A DNA stretch of 64,000 bases from assembly GCA_033063855.1 (NCBI GenBank), contig CP093829.1, positions 6,210,243 to 6,274,242 on the forward strand, in the 5' to 3' direction. The notes under the pieces are model-generated. The model did not search any database and was not told the DNA's origin. It worked only from the letters and a program-made list of their open reading frames with translations. Of this stretch, positions 21,119 through 32,905 are shown in pieces (the first letter of the stretch is position 1; each line of letters begins with the position of its first letter). A program made the translations under genes and the position numbers. The DNA comes from Smittia aterrima. Taxonomy: Eukaryota; Arthropoda; Insecta; Diptera; Chironomidae.

Positions 21119-22812
21119 ATGAGTTTAATAAGTTTGTTAGTTAACATTGTTCTCTATCTCCTATTGCCTGTTGCAGTTTTCGGTTATTTCTGGTTGCAGA
21201 AAAGATTTTCCTTCTGGAAAGAAAGAAATGTTCCTGGACCTGAGCCGACATGGAAATATTTAGCTGGAAACATGACGGGCGTTGGCACCAGACTTAATCT
21301 TCAAGAAAAAATCAACGAAATCTATTTCGAGTTTAAAAACAAAACTCCCGCGATCGGAATCTTCACATCTGTGGCACCGCAACTAGTTATCGCTGATCCC
21401 GAACTAGCTAAAACGATTCTCATTCGTGACTTTAGTAAATTTCATGATCATGGAGTTTACTTTAACGAGCGCGACGATCCATTGTCCGCTCATCTCTTCA
21501 ACATTGAAGGCGCCAAGTGGAAAACTTTCCGAAACAAATTGTCACCAACATTCACGTCAGGCAAATTGAAAATGATGTATTCGTCAATTGAGCAAACCGG
21601 TGATCGTTTTATTGATGTTTTGGATGAATTCGCGAAAGACCAAAAACCATTTGATGTGAAGAATGTGAGCATGAGATTCACTACAGACGTCGTTGGATCA
21701 ACAGCTTTTGGAATTGATTTCAATACTTTGAAGAATCCTGACCACGAAATGTTTCTTGTTTCCAAAAAAATGATAGATGCATTTAACTTTAAAAATGTTG
21801 GAATGATCTTCAAGCAAACTTTCCAAGATTTGTCGAGACGGCTGCGTCTTCCCTTGCTTCCAAAGGAGTGCACAGATTATTTCATGGGATTAGTGACACA
21901 AACTGTAGATGATCGTGAGAAAAATAGTGCCAAGAGAAATGATTTTCTTCAATTGCTGATTCAACTGAAAAACAAAGGATTCTTGGATGGAGAAGTTGGT
22001 GAGAAGGAAGTCGAGAAGATGACATTAAATGAAATGGCCGCTCAGGCTTTCATATTTTTCTTAGCTGGGTAATATTAATTCCTCCTTTCGTAGAATCTTT
22101 CTTTATTAAAATTCTTTAGATTCGAGACTTCAAGTGTTGCAATGAACTTCACATTTTATCAACTCGCAAAAAACAAAGATATTCAAGAAAAAGCTCGTCG
22201 GGAAGTTCTGGAGAAAATTGAAAAGCACGGAAAGCTTTCGTATGAAGCTTTGATGGAAATGGAATATTTGAATCAAGTTTTCAATGGTAAATCGAGATTT
22301 GTAGAAGCGATTATTTATAATGATATTTGATTATTTCGCAGAGTCCCTAAGAATGTATCCTCCAGCATTTTTACTTATGCGAAAGGCAAACGAAGATTAC
22401 GTCATCCCTGATACGAAAATGAAAGTTGACAAAGGCACAAACGTGATGATTTCCAGCTATGCTTTCCACATGGATCCCGAATACTTCCCAGATCCAGAGA
22501 AATTCGATCCAGACAGATTCTCAAAGGAAAACATCGAATCTCGTCATCCTTTCACTTTCCTTCCTTTCGGAGAAGGTCCAAGAATTTGCATTGGAAATCG
22601 GTAAGAAAAAAATATTTTTGTAATCGAACGTTTTTATTAAATTATTTTCCAACAGTTTTGCTCAACTTCAATCACGTTTTGCTATCGCTTTGTTGCTGAA
22701 GAACTTTAACTTAACTGTCAATAGCAAAACCCAGACGCCACTGAAATTCGAAACCGATTATCCTGGTTGGTCTCCAGTTGGAGGAGTTTGGTTGAATGTT
22801 GAAAGAATTTGA
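21119..22812 (+). CDS. P450-3, CYP6-like cytochrome P450 (mosaic)
   Basis: Exons are 21119-22068, 22120-22286, 22342-22600 and 22656-22812, giving 510 residues. Motifs: WKTFR, LAGFETSS, ESLRMYPP, PDRF and [10 protein letters not shown] with Cys455. Exon 1 and the first half of exon 2 match P450-5 (TRLNLQ, FKNKTPAIGIF, NFTFYQLAKNKDIQEKAR). The end of exon 2, intron 2 and the start of exon 3 match the P450-1/-4 type. The middle of exon 3 (IPDTKMKVDKGTNV, ENIESRHPF) is P450-5-like again. Intron 3 and exon 4 (KTQTPLKFETDYPGW) match P450-2. The 3' flank matches P450-1. This alternation points to gene conversion. Intact and probably functional. Confidence 0.93.
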
Positions 22813-23019
22813 AGTCAAAGATGATATATTGAATAAAAATAAACTTTATCCGAATTTTAAATTTTTCCAAAAGTATTTTGCTTTAATGACAAAATGGAAG
22901 CAATTATATTTGGTGAAGCAATCTTTCAATACATAAATCATTTTGTAATCATCATTAAGGAAAAATCGAAACGAAATTGTAAGTTGATGAACTTAAAAAC
23001 ATTTTTTCCAAACTCTTTA

Positions 23020-23069
23020 ATCCTCAGAAACAGAAATAGTTTTGTATGTATTTCTCTGAGCATCTACAT
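23020..23069 (-). pseudogene. DUF1091 exon-1 fragment, copy C
   Basis: Shortened version of the scrap seen at 12785 and 17348; the central part is deleted. It lies directly after the DUF1091-C stop codon. Confidence 0.45.
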
Positions 23070-23096
23070 AATAATTTTTTTTGATAATTATTAAAG

Positions 23097-23764
23097 TTAT
23101 CCAAAACTATTTCGCTCAGATGATGTCACAGTAAAAATTACATTTACTGAAAAAATTGGTTGATTTTCTTCATTTTTCATGATCACTATGAATTTATAAT
23201 CGCCGGTTGGAAATATTGAAGTCACAGATTTTAAGTTAGGTTTGGCATTTGTTATGTTGACGACCTGAAAACATTTTTAAATTAATTAGATAGATAAAGA
23301 AATCTCTCAAACTTACCGAGTAAGGACACTTGTGTAAGACGCCAGGCGCAGTGTCGTCAATAAATTTTTTTGCTGTTGCAATTAATAAGTTGCTGAAGTC
23401 GTTTTCTTCCATCAATTTACAATATTCGTATTTCGGAGTGTGAAGAACATCGCGATAAATCGTTCCGTATTTGTAGTAAATATTTACGTTAACCTGTCAA
23501 CCAACCAACCAATAAGCAAATAGATTTCAATTTTCAAGAACAAATGCTTACGAATACTTTACGCAAAGGTACTTTGGTGAAGACGAAAATGTTAAATCCT
23601 GAGAACGATCGGTTGAAGGATTTTGCGAAGCAACTGTAGTTGTTGTGAATGTATTTTTCCGAAGCGTTGCATCGCACACCTTTGACGTAAACTGACATAA
23701 AGTCCTTGGTGCAATAACTTGCTGCGAGTAAAATAAACAGCGGAAAAACTTTGACAACGATCAT
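23097..23764 (-). CDS. DUF1091-family secreted protein, copy C
   Basis: Exons on the minus strand are 23764-23552, 23493-23317 and 23264-23097, giving 185 residues. It is closest to copy A, with one extra Asn codon (HNNYSC) in exon 1 and a small repeat expansion (ccaacc) just inside intron 1. Signal peptide and Cys pattern are as in the other copies. In-frame upstream ATGs at 23800 and 23839 exist, but the copy B comparison favours 23764. It lies tail-to-tail with P450-3. Confidence 0.82.
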
Positions 23765-23944
23765 CTCAATGAAAGTTGAATACGAACTGAACTTTTTCAT
23801 TTCAACTCGAATGAATATTGAATCTCTTTTTAATGACATTAATTATTAGCTTATCGTCAAACTCAACTATTATTATCCAAAAGTATTTCTGATCCAATTG
23901 GTCGCAGCAATACTAATAAAATCACAACCTTTTACATTACAAAA

Positions 23945-24320
23945 GAGTATGTTGGTCGCTAAAACTCGCCGCAAAATTCTTGACAAAATTGAAAAGCACA
24001 CAGAAAAGCTTTCACACGAAGCTTTGATGGAAATGGAATATTATAATCAAGATTTTAAATAAAATTTAAAGTTTTCTGATCACATCAAAGAAAATATTAG
24101 GTCTCATCATCCATTCGCGATGTTCTGGGCTTTTCATGAAGTTCTAAGAATTTGTTTTAAAAACAGGTCAGATTAAAGTGAAAAAAGCTTAGTTTCTTTA
24201 ATCGTTTATTCATTTAAGGTTTGACATCTCGTTTTGCCTCCGCTTTGTTGTTGGACAATTTTAATTTGACAATAAATAACCTGACTCAGCTGTCACTGGA
24301 GCTACATTCATGGTTAATCA
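23945..24320 (+). pseudogene. P450 3'-half relic, copy d
   Basis: The best preserved of the four. The exon-2 remnant ([31 protein letters not shown]) is at about 23955-24060, the exon-3 remnant at about 24085-24130 and the last-exon remnant (FNLTINN-like) at about 24225-24300. Stops and lost splice sites make it non-functional. Upstream of P450-4. Confidence 0.78.
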
Positions 24321-24521
24321 AGAATTTATAGTAAAACTTTGATTTTAGCATGTTCATCAAAATAAAACATTTTATTTAAAACTTTCAACGATGAACTTTC
24401 TTTATCATACAAGTTCCTAATTTGGAGTTTCTTCTTAATTTGGATCTCGTTTCTTGTTTGTGTGAATTTTATACTGTGAATACTAAAAAGAATATTTTGA
24501 ACTGTGTTTGTTAATTTTGAG

Positions 24522-24556
24522 ATATATGCGTCTCGATATTAAACTTTTATTCAGTC
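24522..24556 (+). promoter_or_regulatory. Core promoter of P450-4
   Basis: ATATAT at 24522-24527 and TCAGTC at 24551-24556; the spacing is identical to P450-2. Confidence 0.6.
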
Positions 24557-24605
24557 ATTCTCAAGCTGTCGGCCGGAACAGTTTATTCAAAAATTTATAT
24601 TCAAA

Positions 24606-26321
24606 ATGAGTTTAATAAATTTGATCTTGAATTTTGTTCTGTATCTCGTGCTGCCTGCTACAGTTCTCGGTTATTTGTGGTTGCAGAAAAGATTTTCCTT
24701 TTGGAAAGAAAGAAATGTTCCTGGACCCGAGCCCACATGGAATTATTTAGCTGGAAACATGACGGGCGTTGGCACCAAAATCAGTTTTCCCGACAAAATT
24801 GACGAAATATACAAGAAATATAAAAATTCGACTTCAGGCGTTGGAATTTTCGTGTCCGCGTTTCCAAGTTTGTTAGTCATTGATCCAGAACTCGCGAAAA
24901 CGATTCTCATCCGTGACTTCAGCAAATTCCAAAATCACGGAATGTATTTCAATGAGCGCGACGATCCATTGTCCGCTCATCTCTTCAACATCGAAGGCGC
25001 CAAGTGGAAAACTATTCGCAACAAATTGTCACCAACATTCACGTCAGGCAAATTGAAAATGATGTATTCGACCATCGAGCAAACCGGCGATCACTTTATT
25101 GATGTTTTGGATGAATTCGCTAAAGACAAAAAAGCATTTGATGCAAAGAACGTGAGCACGAGATTCACAGCAGACGTCGTTGGATCCACAGCTTTCGGAA
25201 TCGACATCAACGCTCTCAAAAATCCAGATACTGAACTTTTTGAGATTGCACAGAAGACGCTTCACACGTTTAATTTGAAAAATGTCAGCTCTATTTTTAA
25301 GCAAACTTTCCAAGACCTCTCGAGAATGCTGCGACTTAGATTTTTCCCAAAAGAGTGCACAGATTATTTCAATAGCTTATTGACCCAAACTATTGAAGGT
25401 CGCGAGAAGAACGATATCAAGAGAAACGATTTTCTTCAATTGCTGATTCAGCTAAAAAACAAAGGATACTTGGATGGAGAAGTTGGTGAAAAGGAAGTCG
25501 AGAAAATGACGTTGAACGAGATAACTGCCCAAGCTTTCATATTTTTCTTTGCAGGGTAATAAGAATGTCCATTTTCAGTAGATGATAAGAATTTTAATTA
25601 ATTTTTTTTAGATTTGAGACTTCAAGCGGAGCAATGAATATGACTTTATTCGAAATCGCAAACAACAAGGAAGTTCAGGAAAAAGCTCGTCGAGAAGTTC
25701 TGGAGAAAATTGAAAAGCACGGAAAGCTTTCATACGAAGCTTTAATGGAAATGGAATATTTGAATCAAGTTTTCAATGGTAAATCAAGATTTGTGTTCAA
25801 GAGAATGTTTATAAAAATATTTAATTATTTTGCAGAGTCCCTAAGAATGTATCCTCCAGCATTTTTACTTATGCGAAAGGCAAATGAAGATTACGTGATC
25901 CCAAACACAAAAATGAAGATCGACAAAGGAACGAATGTGCTCATCGCCACCTACAGCTTCCAAATGGATCCAGAATATTTTCCCGAACCAGAAAAATTTA
26001 ATCCTGACAGATTTGCAAAGGAAACCAATCAAGTTCCCTTCACCTTCCTTCCTTTCGGAGAAGGTCCAAGAATTTGCATTGGAAATCGGTGAGAAAAAAT
26101 ATTTTATTAGTGATCTTTTTGGATCAATTTATTTGATATAATTAAATACTTTTCTATTCAACAGTTTTGCTCAACTTCAATCACGTTTTGCTATCGCTTT
26201 GTTGCTGAAGAACTTCAACTTAACTGTCAATAGCAGGACCCAGACGCCACTGAAATTCGAAACCGATTATCCTGGATGGTCTCCAGTTGGAGGAGTTTGG
26301 TTGAATGTTGAAAGAATTTAA
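24606..26321 (+). CDS. P450-4, CYP6-like cytochrome P450
   Basis: Exons are 24606-25555, 25612-25778, 25836-26088 and 26165-26321, giving 508 residues. WKTIR, AGFETSS, ESLRMYPP, PDRF and [10 protein letters not shown] (Cys453) are all present. It is a close paralogue of P450-2, with differences scattered through exon 1 (VSAFPSLL, DKKAFDAK) and in the exon 3 start (AFLLMRKAN), where it is identical to P450-3. The intron 3 donor is GTGAGA. A TAA stop and the downstream flank are shared with P450-2. First gene of block 4. Confidence 0.94.
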
Positions 26322-26575
26322 TATGTACAGCTTTGAGACATCATGCGTTGATAGATTTAGAAGCCTCTGCAATTCCAAAATGACTTTCCCGCCTGCGCCA
26401 CAACAAATCCAATTTGGATGAATGTTAAAAAAATTTAATGCGGCGCCAAAAAATCTTTTTTTTGTTACAAAAATAAGTTCAAGGCTAAGAATTTTGTTGA
26501 AGTATGGGAAATTACAATAAATTAACTAACACATTTCATTTTCGTTTGTGGATACAGAGAAAACTTAATTCTCTG

Positions 26576-26611
26576 ATATATACGTCGCACTTTTCAAGAT
26601 TCTCTTCAGTC
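26576..26611 (+). promoter_or_regulatory. Core promoter of P450-5
   Basis: TATATA at 26577-26582 and TCAGTC at 26606-26611, as in P450-3. Confidence 0.6.
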
Positions 26612-26646
26612 ATTCCCGCGAAGTTTACTGAAACTTTATTTCTATC

Positions 26647-28341
26647 ATGAGTTTAATAAGTTTGTTAGTTAACATTGTTCTGTACCTCCTATTGCCTGCT
26701 GCAGTTTTCGGTTATTTCTGGTTGCAGAAAAGATTTTCCTTTTGGAAAGAAAGAAATGTTCCTGGGCCTGAGCCGACATGGAAATATTTAGCTGGAAACA
26801 TGACGGGCGTTGGCACCAGACTTAATCTTCAACAAAAAGTCAACGAAATCTATTTCGAGTTTAAAAACAAAACTCCCGCGATCGGAATCTTCACATCTGT
26901 GGCACCGCAACTAGTTATCGCTGATCCCGAACTCGCAAAAACGATTCTCATTCGCGACTTTAGTAAATTTCATGATCACGGAGTTTACTTTAACGAGCGC
27001 GACGATCCATTGTCCGCTCATCTCTTCAACATCGAAGGCGCCAAGTGGAAAACTTTCCGAAACAAATTGTCACCAACATTCACGTCAGGCAAATTGAAAA
27101 TGATGTATTCGTCAATTGAGCAAACCGGTGATCGTTTTATTGATGTTTTGGATGAATTCGCAAAAGATCAAAGACCATTTGATGTGAAGAATGTGAGCAT
27201 GAGATTCACTACAGACGTCGTTGGATCCACAGCTTTCGGAATCGACATCAACTCTTTGAAGAATCCTGACAACGAAATGTTTGCTGTTTCCAAAAAAATG
27301 ATAGATGCATTTAACTTTAAAAATGTTGGAATGATCTTCAAGCAAACTTTCCAAGACCTCTCGAGAACGCTGCGACTTCCTTTATTTCCAAAGGAGTGCA
27401 CAGATTATTTCATGGGATTAGTCACACAAACTGTAGATGATCGTGAGAAAAATGGTGCCAAGAGAAATGATTTTCTTCAATTGCTGATTCAACTGAAGAA
27501 CAAAGGTTTCTTGGATGGAGAAGTTGGTGAGAAGGAAGTCGAGAAGATGACATTAAATGAAATGGCCGCTCAGGCTTTCATATTTTTCTTTGCTGGGTAT
27601 TTATTTACTCTTCCATTCGTAGAATATTTTTTTATTAAAATTCTTTAGATTCGAGACTTCAAGTGTTGCAATGAACTTCACATTTTATCAACTCGCAAAA
27701 AACAAAGATATTCAGGATAAAGCTCGTCAAGAAGTTTTAGAGAAAATTGAAAAGCACAACGGAAAGCTTTCGTACGAAGCTTTGATGGAAATGGAATATT
27801 TGAATCAAGTGTTTAATGGTAAATAGTTGTCAATCAACGGTCGTTACTTATTATTTTCTTTTGCAGAGGCAATGAGATTGCATCCTCCTGTACCAATGTT
27901 GATACGTAAAGCAAATGAAGATTACGTCATCCCTGATACGAAAATGAAAGTTGACAAAGGCACAAACGTGCTAATTTCCAGCTACGGCTTCCACATGGAT
28001 CCCGAATACTTCCCAGATCCAGAGAAGTTCGATCCAGACAGATTTTCAAAGGAAAACATCGAATCTCGTCATCCTTTCACTTTCCTTCCGTTCGGAGAAG
28101 GTCCAAGAATTTGCATTGGAAATCGGTAAGAATAATATTTAATCAAAACTTCGCTTTGAGATTTTTCTATTTTTTCTTTTTAAGATTTGCTCAACTTCAA
28201 TCTCGTTTTGCCATCGCTTTGTTGTTGAAGAATTTCAATCTTACTCTCAATGAGAAAACTAAGCTGCCATTGAAATTTGAAGCTGATTTTCCTGGGTGGG
28301 CCGTAATTGGAGGGATTTGGTTGAATGTTGAGAGAATTTAA
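26647..28341 (+). CDS. P450-5, CYP6-like cytochrome P450
   Basis: Exons are 26647-27596, 27649-27818, 27867-28125 and 28185-28341, giving 511 residues. [24 protein letters not shown] and [10 protein letters not shown] (Cys456). The intron 1 donor is GTATTT, weak but in the exact conserved place. Exon 1 is nearly identical to P450-3, but from late exon 2 onward ([43 protein letters not shown]) it resembles P450-6, so this is probably the unconverted form of the P450-3 type. No DUF1091 gene follows it. Confidence 0.93.
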
Positions 28342-28870
28342 TTTCACTATCAAAATATTGAAATATACTAAACAGTCATTAAAAATTATAAATCTACTCA
28401 TGCAAATAAAGAATGACAAATCAGATATTTAAAATTTGTATCTTTGAGAAAATCATAAATTAAATCAATCGGACAACAGTCTCTGAACTGAACAGCCAGG
28501 ATAAACATCAATCAAATGAATTTATTTGAATGTTTTACAAAATTTGAATTGCTAATAAAAATTTATCTCAAAACTGAATTGTCGATGACTTTTAGTTAAA
28601 AATAAACAAATTTCAATTTACGAAGCAAAGGCAAAAGAAATTTCATGAATGCATAGATAAGAATTCCTCGAAGTCAACAAACATTTCTCCGCTTCGCAGA
28701 TAAGATCTTATCTTATGTTTATTTCAATTCCGAATAAGAGAATAAAGAATTTAAAAGACTCAGAGATGTGAGAGTGTGAATATTTTAAATATAATGTCGT
28801 AATGTTTTCTGAGTTGTAATTCTCACTCTCTTCAGTCTTTTCTCAATCGCCGCAAAGTGCTGATCGTTCG
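28342..28870 (+). promoter_or_regulatory. Spacer and promoter region of P450-6
   Basis: AT-rich spacer. TCAGTC at 28832-28837 lies 39 bp upstream of the P450-6 ATG and matches the initiator of all other array genes. A TATAAT about 45 bp upstream of the initiator is too far for a TATA box, so this promoter seems to lack one. A near-palindromic run (agataagatcttatctta) lies at about 28699-28716. Confidence 0.45.
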
Positions 28871-30572
28871 ATGGATTTATTTACTTTTATTGTTAGTTTC
28901 GTTCTTTGCTTTTTGTTGCCGGCAACAGTTTTTGGATATTTGTGGTTGGAGAAAAGATTTTCTTTCTGGAAAGTGCGAAATGTTCCTGGACCTGAGCCTT
29001 CATGGAAGTTTTTAGCTGGAAACATGGGAGACGTGGGAACAAAGGTCAGCTTCCCGATGAAAATGAACGAGTTCTATTACGCGTACAAAGACGAAACTCC
29101 AGCTGTTGGATTCTTTATGTCTGTGGCACCAAATTTACTCATCACAGACCCCGAGTTGGCTAAAACAATTTTAATTCGAGACTTTAGTAAATTCCATGAT
29201 CATGGAATGTATTACAACGAGAGAGACGACCCGTTGTCTGCTCATCTCTTCAACATCGAAGGCGCAAAGTGGAAATTATTTCGCAAGAAGCTCTCGCCGA
29301 CATTCACTTCTGGCAAATTAAAAATGATGTTTTCGTCAATTGAGCAGATCGCCGATCGCTTTATTGCAGTTCTTGATAAGCATTCGACTGATCAAAGTGA
29401 ATTTGATGTGAAGAACGTGAGCATGAGATTCACAACAGACGTCGTTGCTTCGACTGCTTTTGGACTTGACTTCAACACTCTCAGTGACGAGAACCACGAA
29501 ATATTTGATGTAGCCAACCGATTAATGAAAGCGTTCAGTGGAACGGACCCTGCGTTGATATTCAAGCAAGCGTTTAAAGATCTTTCAAGGAAACTTCGTC
29601 TTCCTCTTCATCCTCCAGACGTCTCTAAGTTCTTCATGAATATAATTAAGCAAACCGTGGACTATCGCGAAACGAACAAAGTAATCAGAAACGATTTCCT
29701 TCAATTATTGCTTCAGCTTAAGAACAAAGGATTCTTAGAAGGTGAAGATGGAGATAAAGAAATTGAAAAGATGACATTCAACGAGATAGCCGCGCAAGCG
29801 TTTGTTTTCTTCTTCGCTGGGTGATTATAATTTCCAATTAAAGTAAACTGATAAGACTCATCAAAAACTTTTAGATTTGAGACTTCTAGCACGGCCATGA
29901 ACTTCACGTTGTATCAACTCGCGAGAAATAAAGAAATTCAGGAGAAAGCTCGACGGGAAATTTTAGAGAAAATTGAAAAGCACAACGGAAAGCTTTCATA
30001 CGAAGCTTTGATGGAAATGGAATATTTGAATCAAGTTTTTAATGGCAAGTAGAAGTTTTTCTTATTTCTCAAATTCTTATTTTGTTTATTTCAATTCACA
30101 GAGGCGATGAGATTACATCCGCCAGTGTTTTTACTTATGCGAAAGGCAAACGAAGATTACGTTATCCCAAACACGAAAATGAAGATCGACAAGGGCACAA
30201 CGGTCTTTATCTCCAATTACAGTTTTCACATGGATCCAAAATATTTCCCAGAACCTGAGAAGTTTGATCCGGATAGATTCTCCAAGGAAAATATCGAAAC
30301 TCGTCATCCATTCACTTTCCTTCCTTTCGGAGAAGGTCCAAGGATTTGCATTGGAAATCGGTAAGAAAAAATATTTTCAAGCAAATGATTTAATAAAACA
30401 ATTTTCCTTCAAAAGATTCGCTCAACTACAATCTCGTTTTGCCATCGCACTTCTACTCAAGAATTTTAATCTCACTCTCAACGAGAAGACTGAAAATCCG
30501 CTCAGGTTCGATATCAATTATCCAGGATGGTCTGTCATCAACGGAATTTGGTTGAATGTCGAAAGAATCTAA
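28871..30572 (+). CDS. P450-6, CYP6-like cytochrome P450
   Basis: Exons are 28871-29820, 29875-30044, 30102-30360 and 30416-30572, giving 511 residues. [27 protein letters not shown] and [10 protein letters not shown] (Cys456). It begins MDLFTF rather than MSLI and is clearly more diverged than P450-1 to -5 ([26 protein letters not shown]). Intron 2 opens with GCAAGT, a GC-AG intron. It sits outside the tandem blocks and is the first of the older, single-copy-type members. Confidence 0.94.
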
Positions 30573-30807
30573 TTGTGTAATAAAAAAATTATTTTAAATT
30601 CAAAATGAGAGAAAATCTTTTATTTACAAAGAGCGAACGTGACTTAATGAAATTTAAGTTCACAACATTTTCTGTTCTCCGGAAGCTAATTGTTGTTTCT
30701 TTACTCCGATAGCCAACAAGTTACCTTCAGCTGTGTGAAGTTGTTTTGATTTTTAAATGAACGTGTGTGGTTGATTGTTAGATTTCCGAGAGCGGACAAA
30801 GTTCTCT

Positions 30808-30813
30808 TCAGTC
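30808..30813 (+). promoter_or_regulatory. TCAGTC initiator of P450-7
   Basis: TCAGTC within ctcttcagtctttct, 36 bp before the ATG at 30849. No TATA element at the expected distance. Confidence 0.45.
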
Positions 30814-30848
30814 TTTCTTAAGTCTTAGTCCATCGCGCGTGAAATAAA

Positions 30849-32573
30849 ATGTTTCTCCTAAATTTTATTTTAAATTTTGTTATTTACTTTTTAATCCCAG
30901 TGACTGCTTTGAGTTATTGGTGGGGAAGAAGGAAGTTCTCTTACTGGAAGGAAAGGAACATTCCTGGTCCTAAGCCAACGATGCAATTGTTTGCTGGAAA
31001 CTTAAAAGACGTTGGAATAACAGTTCATCTTACTTCAAGGTTGAACGAAATTTACAATGAATACAAAGACAAATCTCCGGTTGTTGGAATTTTCGCTTCT
31101 ATTATGCCAGTGTTGCTCGTAACAGATCCTGAGATTGCGAAATCTATTTTAATCACAGACTTCGCAAAGTTTGACGATCACGGTATGTACTACAACGAAG
31201 TTGATGATCCGCTGACTGCTCATCTCGGAAACTTTGAAGGAGCCAAGTGGAGAATTTTTAGAACAAAGTTGTCACCAGCATTCAGTTCTGGGAAGATTAA
31301 AATGATGTTCTCTTCAATTGAACAAGTTGGCGAACGATTCGTTGAAGTCTTAGGAGACCACGCTGACAACAACACAGCGTTCGATGTGAAAGAATTAAGT
31401 TCACGATTCTTCGCAGACGTTCTGGGATCGACAGCTTTTGGAATTGACATTGACTGCTTGAACAATCCTGACAATGAATTCTTCGACATTATGAAGAACT
31501 TTCTAGGAAGTTTCAAAGGCACAAATGCAAAAATTATGTTCGCAATGACGTTCCATGACTTAGCAAGAAAACTTCACATTAAAATCATTCCAAAGAACGT
31601 CACTGATTTCTTTATGAAAATGCTGACAGAAACTGTCTACCATCGTGAGCACAATGATGTGAATAGAAACGATTTTCTTCAGCTTCTGATTCAGCTTAAG
31701 AACAATGGAATACTTGACGGTGAAACTGGAGAGAAGGAAACCGACAAATTGACATTCAACGAGATAGCCGCTCAAGCTTTTATTTTCTTTTTTGCCGGGT
31801 GAGTGATCTTAAGTTTGATTCATTTAAAAATGCTAATTTCAATTTTAGATTTGAGAATTCGAGCACGGCCATGAAGTTTACTTTGTATGAGATCGCATCA
31901 AACAACTACGTTCAAGATAAAGCTCGTCGTGAAATCTTGGAAAAGATGGCGAAATACGACGGAAGACTGACTTACGAAGCTTTGATGGAAATGGAATACT
32001 TGAATCAAATTTTCTTTGGCAAGTCGAGAAAATCATGAAACTTTCTCATGAAGCTAATTAAACTTTCACTTACAGAGGCAATGAGATTGTACCCTCCTGT
32101 GTTTGGTTTAGTTCGAAGAGCTAACGCAGATTACACGATTCCTGGAACAAACATGAGAATCGAGAAGGACACAAAAGTTTGGATCTCAAATTATCTTTTC
32201 CAATCAGACGCTCAATACTTTCCAGAGCCTAAAAAATTTGATCCTGAGAGATTTACTAAAGAAAATATTTCGTCTCGTTCATCAACGACGTTCCTTCCAT
32301 TTGGTGATGGCCCTCGCAATTGCATTGGCTTCAAGTGAGATCATTTAAAATTATGATTCATTAATTCTCATTTAATAATTTTCCAGATTCGCACAACTTC
32401 AATCACGTTTTGCGATCGCCTCGATTCTTTCAAATTTCAAATTGAAAGTCAACGAGAGAACGAAAGTTCCTTTAGAAATGAATCCAACGCATCCTGGGAT
32501 ATCTGTAGTTGGTGGAATTTGGTTAAATGTTGAGAGAATACGAAGGGAACCAGAAGAGTTCACGACGATTTGA
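30849..32573 (+). CDS. P450-7, CYP6-like cytochrome P450 with AGFEN I-helix
   Basis: Exons are 30849-31798, 31849-32018, 32076-32334 and 32387-32573, giving 521 residues. WRIFR, AGFENSSTAM (Thr of the usual ET pair replaced by Asn), EAMRLYPP, PERF and FGDGPRNCIG (Cys456). Intron 2 is GC-AG (donor GCAAGT). The C-terminus is extended past the usual WLNVERI end by about 10 residues (RREPEEFTTI). A divergent member, with PGPKPTM in the hinge. Confidence 0.93.
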
Positions 32574-32865
32574 ATAAAATATTTTTTAAGAATATCAAAT
32601 GAGTCATTGAAGTTTTAATAGATCGCTGCGTGTAGGCAATTACAATTTTTGAAAGCTTGCACTTCTCTCATTGAATAAACAATTTCTAATTGAGATCTCT
32701 TGAACCTGAGATCAAGAACTTGTTTACATTTCCGTCGAAATTAATTCACAAACAACCGGTTAGGTCGCGTGTGTTAAGTTGTTGTGATTTTCTAAGTTGA
32801 TGTATGCGATGCTTGTTGAGAGCCTCTCGAAAATCTTTGAAATATCTAAATGAGCAAAACTGTTC

Positions 32866-32871
32866 TCAGTC
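32866..32871 (+). promoter_or_regulatory. TCAGTC initiator of P450-8
   Basis: TCAGTC at 32866-32871, 35 bp before the ATG. The upstream 100 bp closely resembles that of P450-9 (caaccggttag and tgtatgcgatgct stretches). No TATA box. Confidence 0.45.
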
Positions 32872-32905
32872 TGCGTGGAACCGTTGAAGTTATCGTGCTT
32901 GTGTC

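Noticed and set aside
10906..27401. Repeated minus-strand open frames of 60-127 codons opposite P450 exon 1
   Set aside because: They recur only because the P450 coding strand recurs; they are antisense shadows with non-ATG starts and shared P450 composition.
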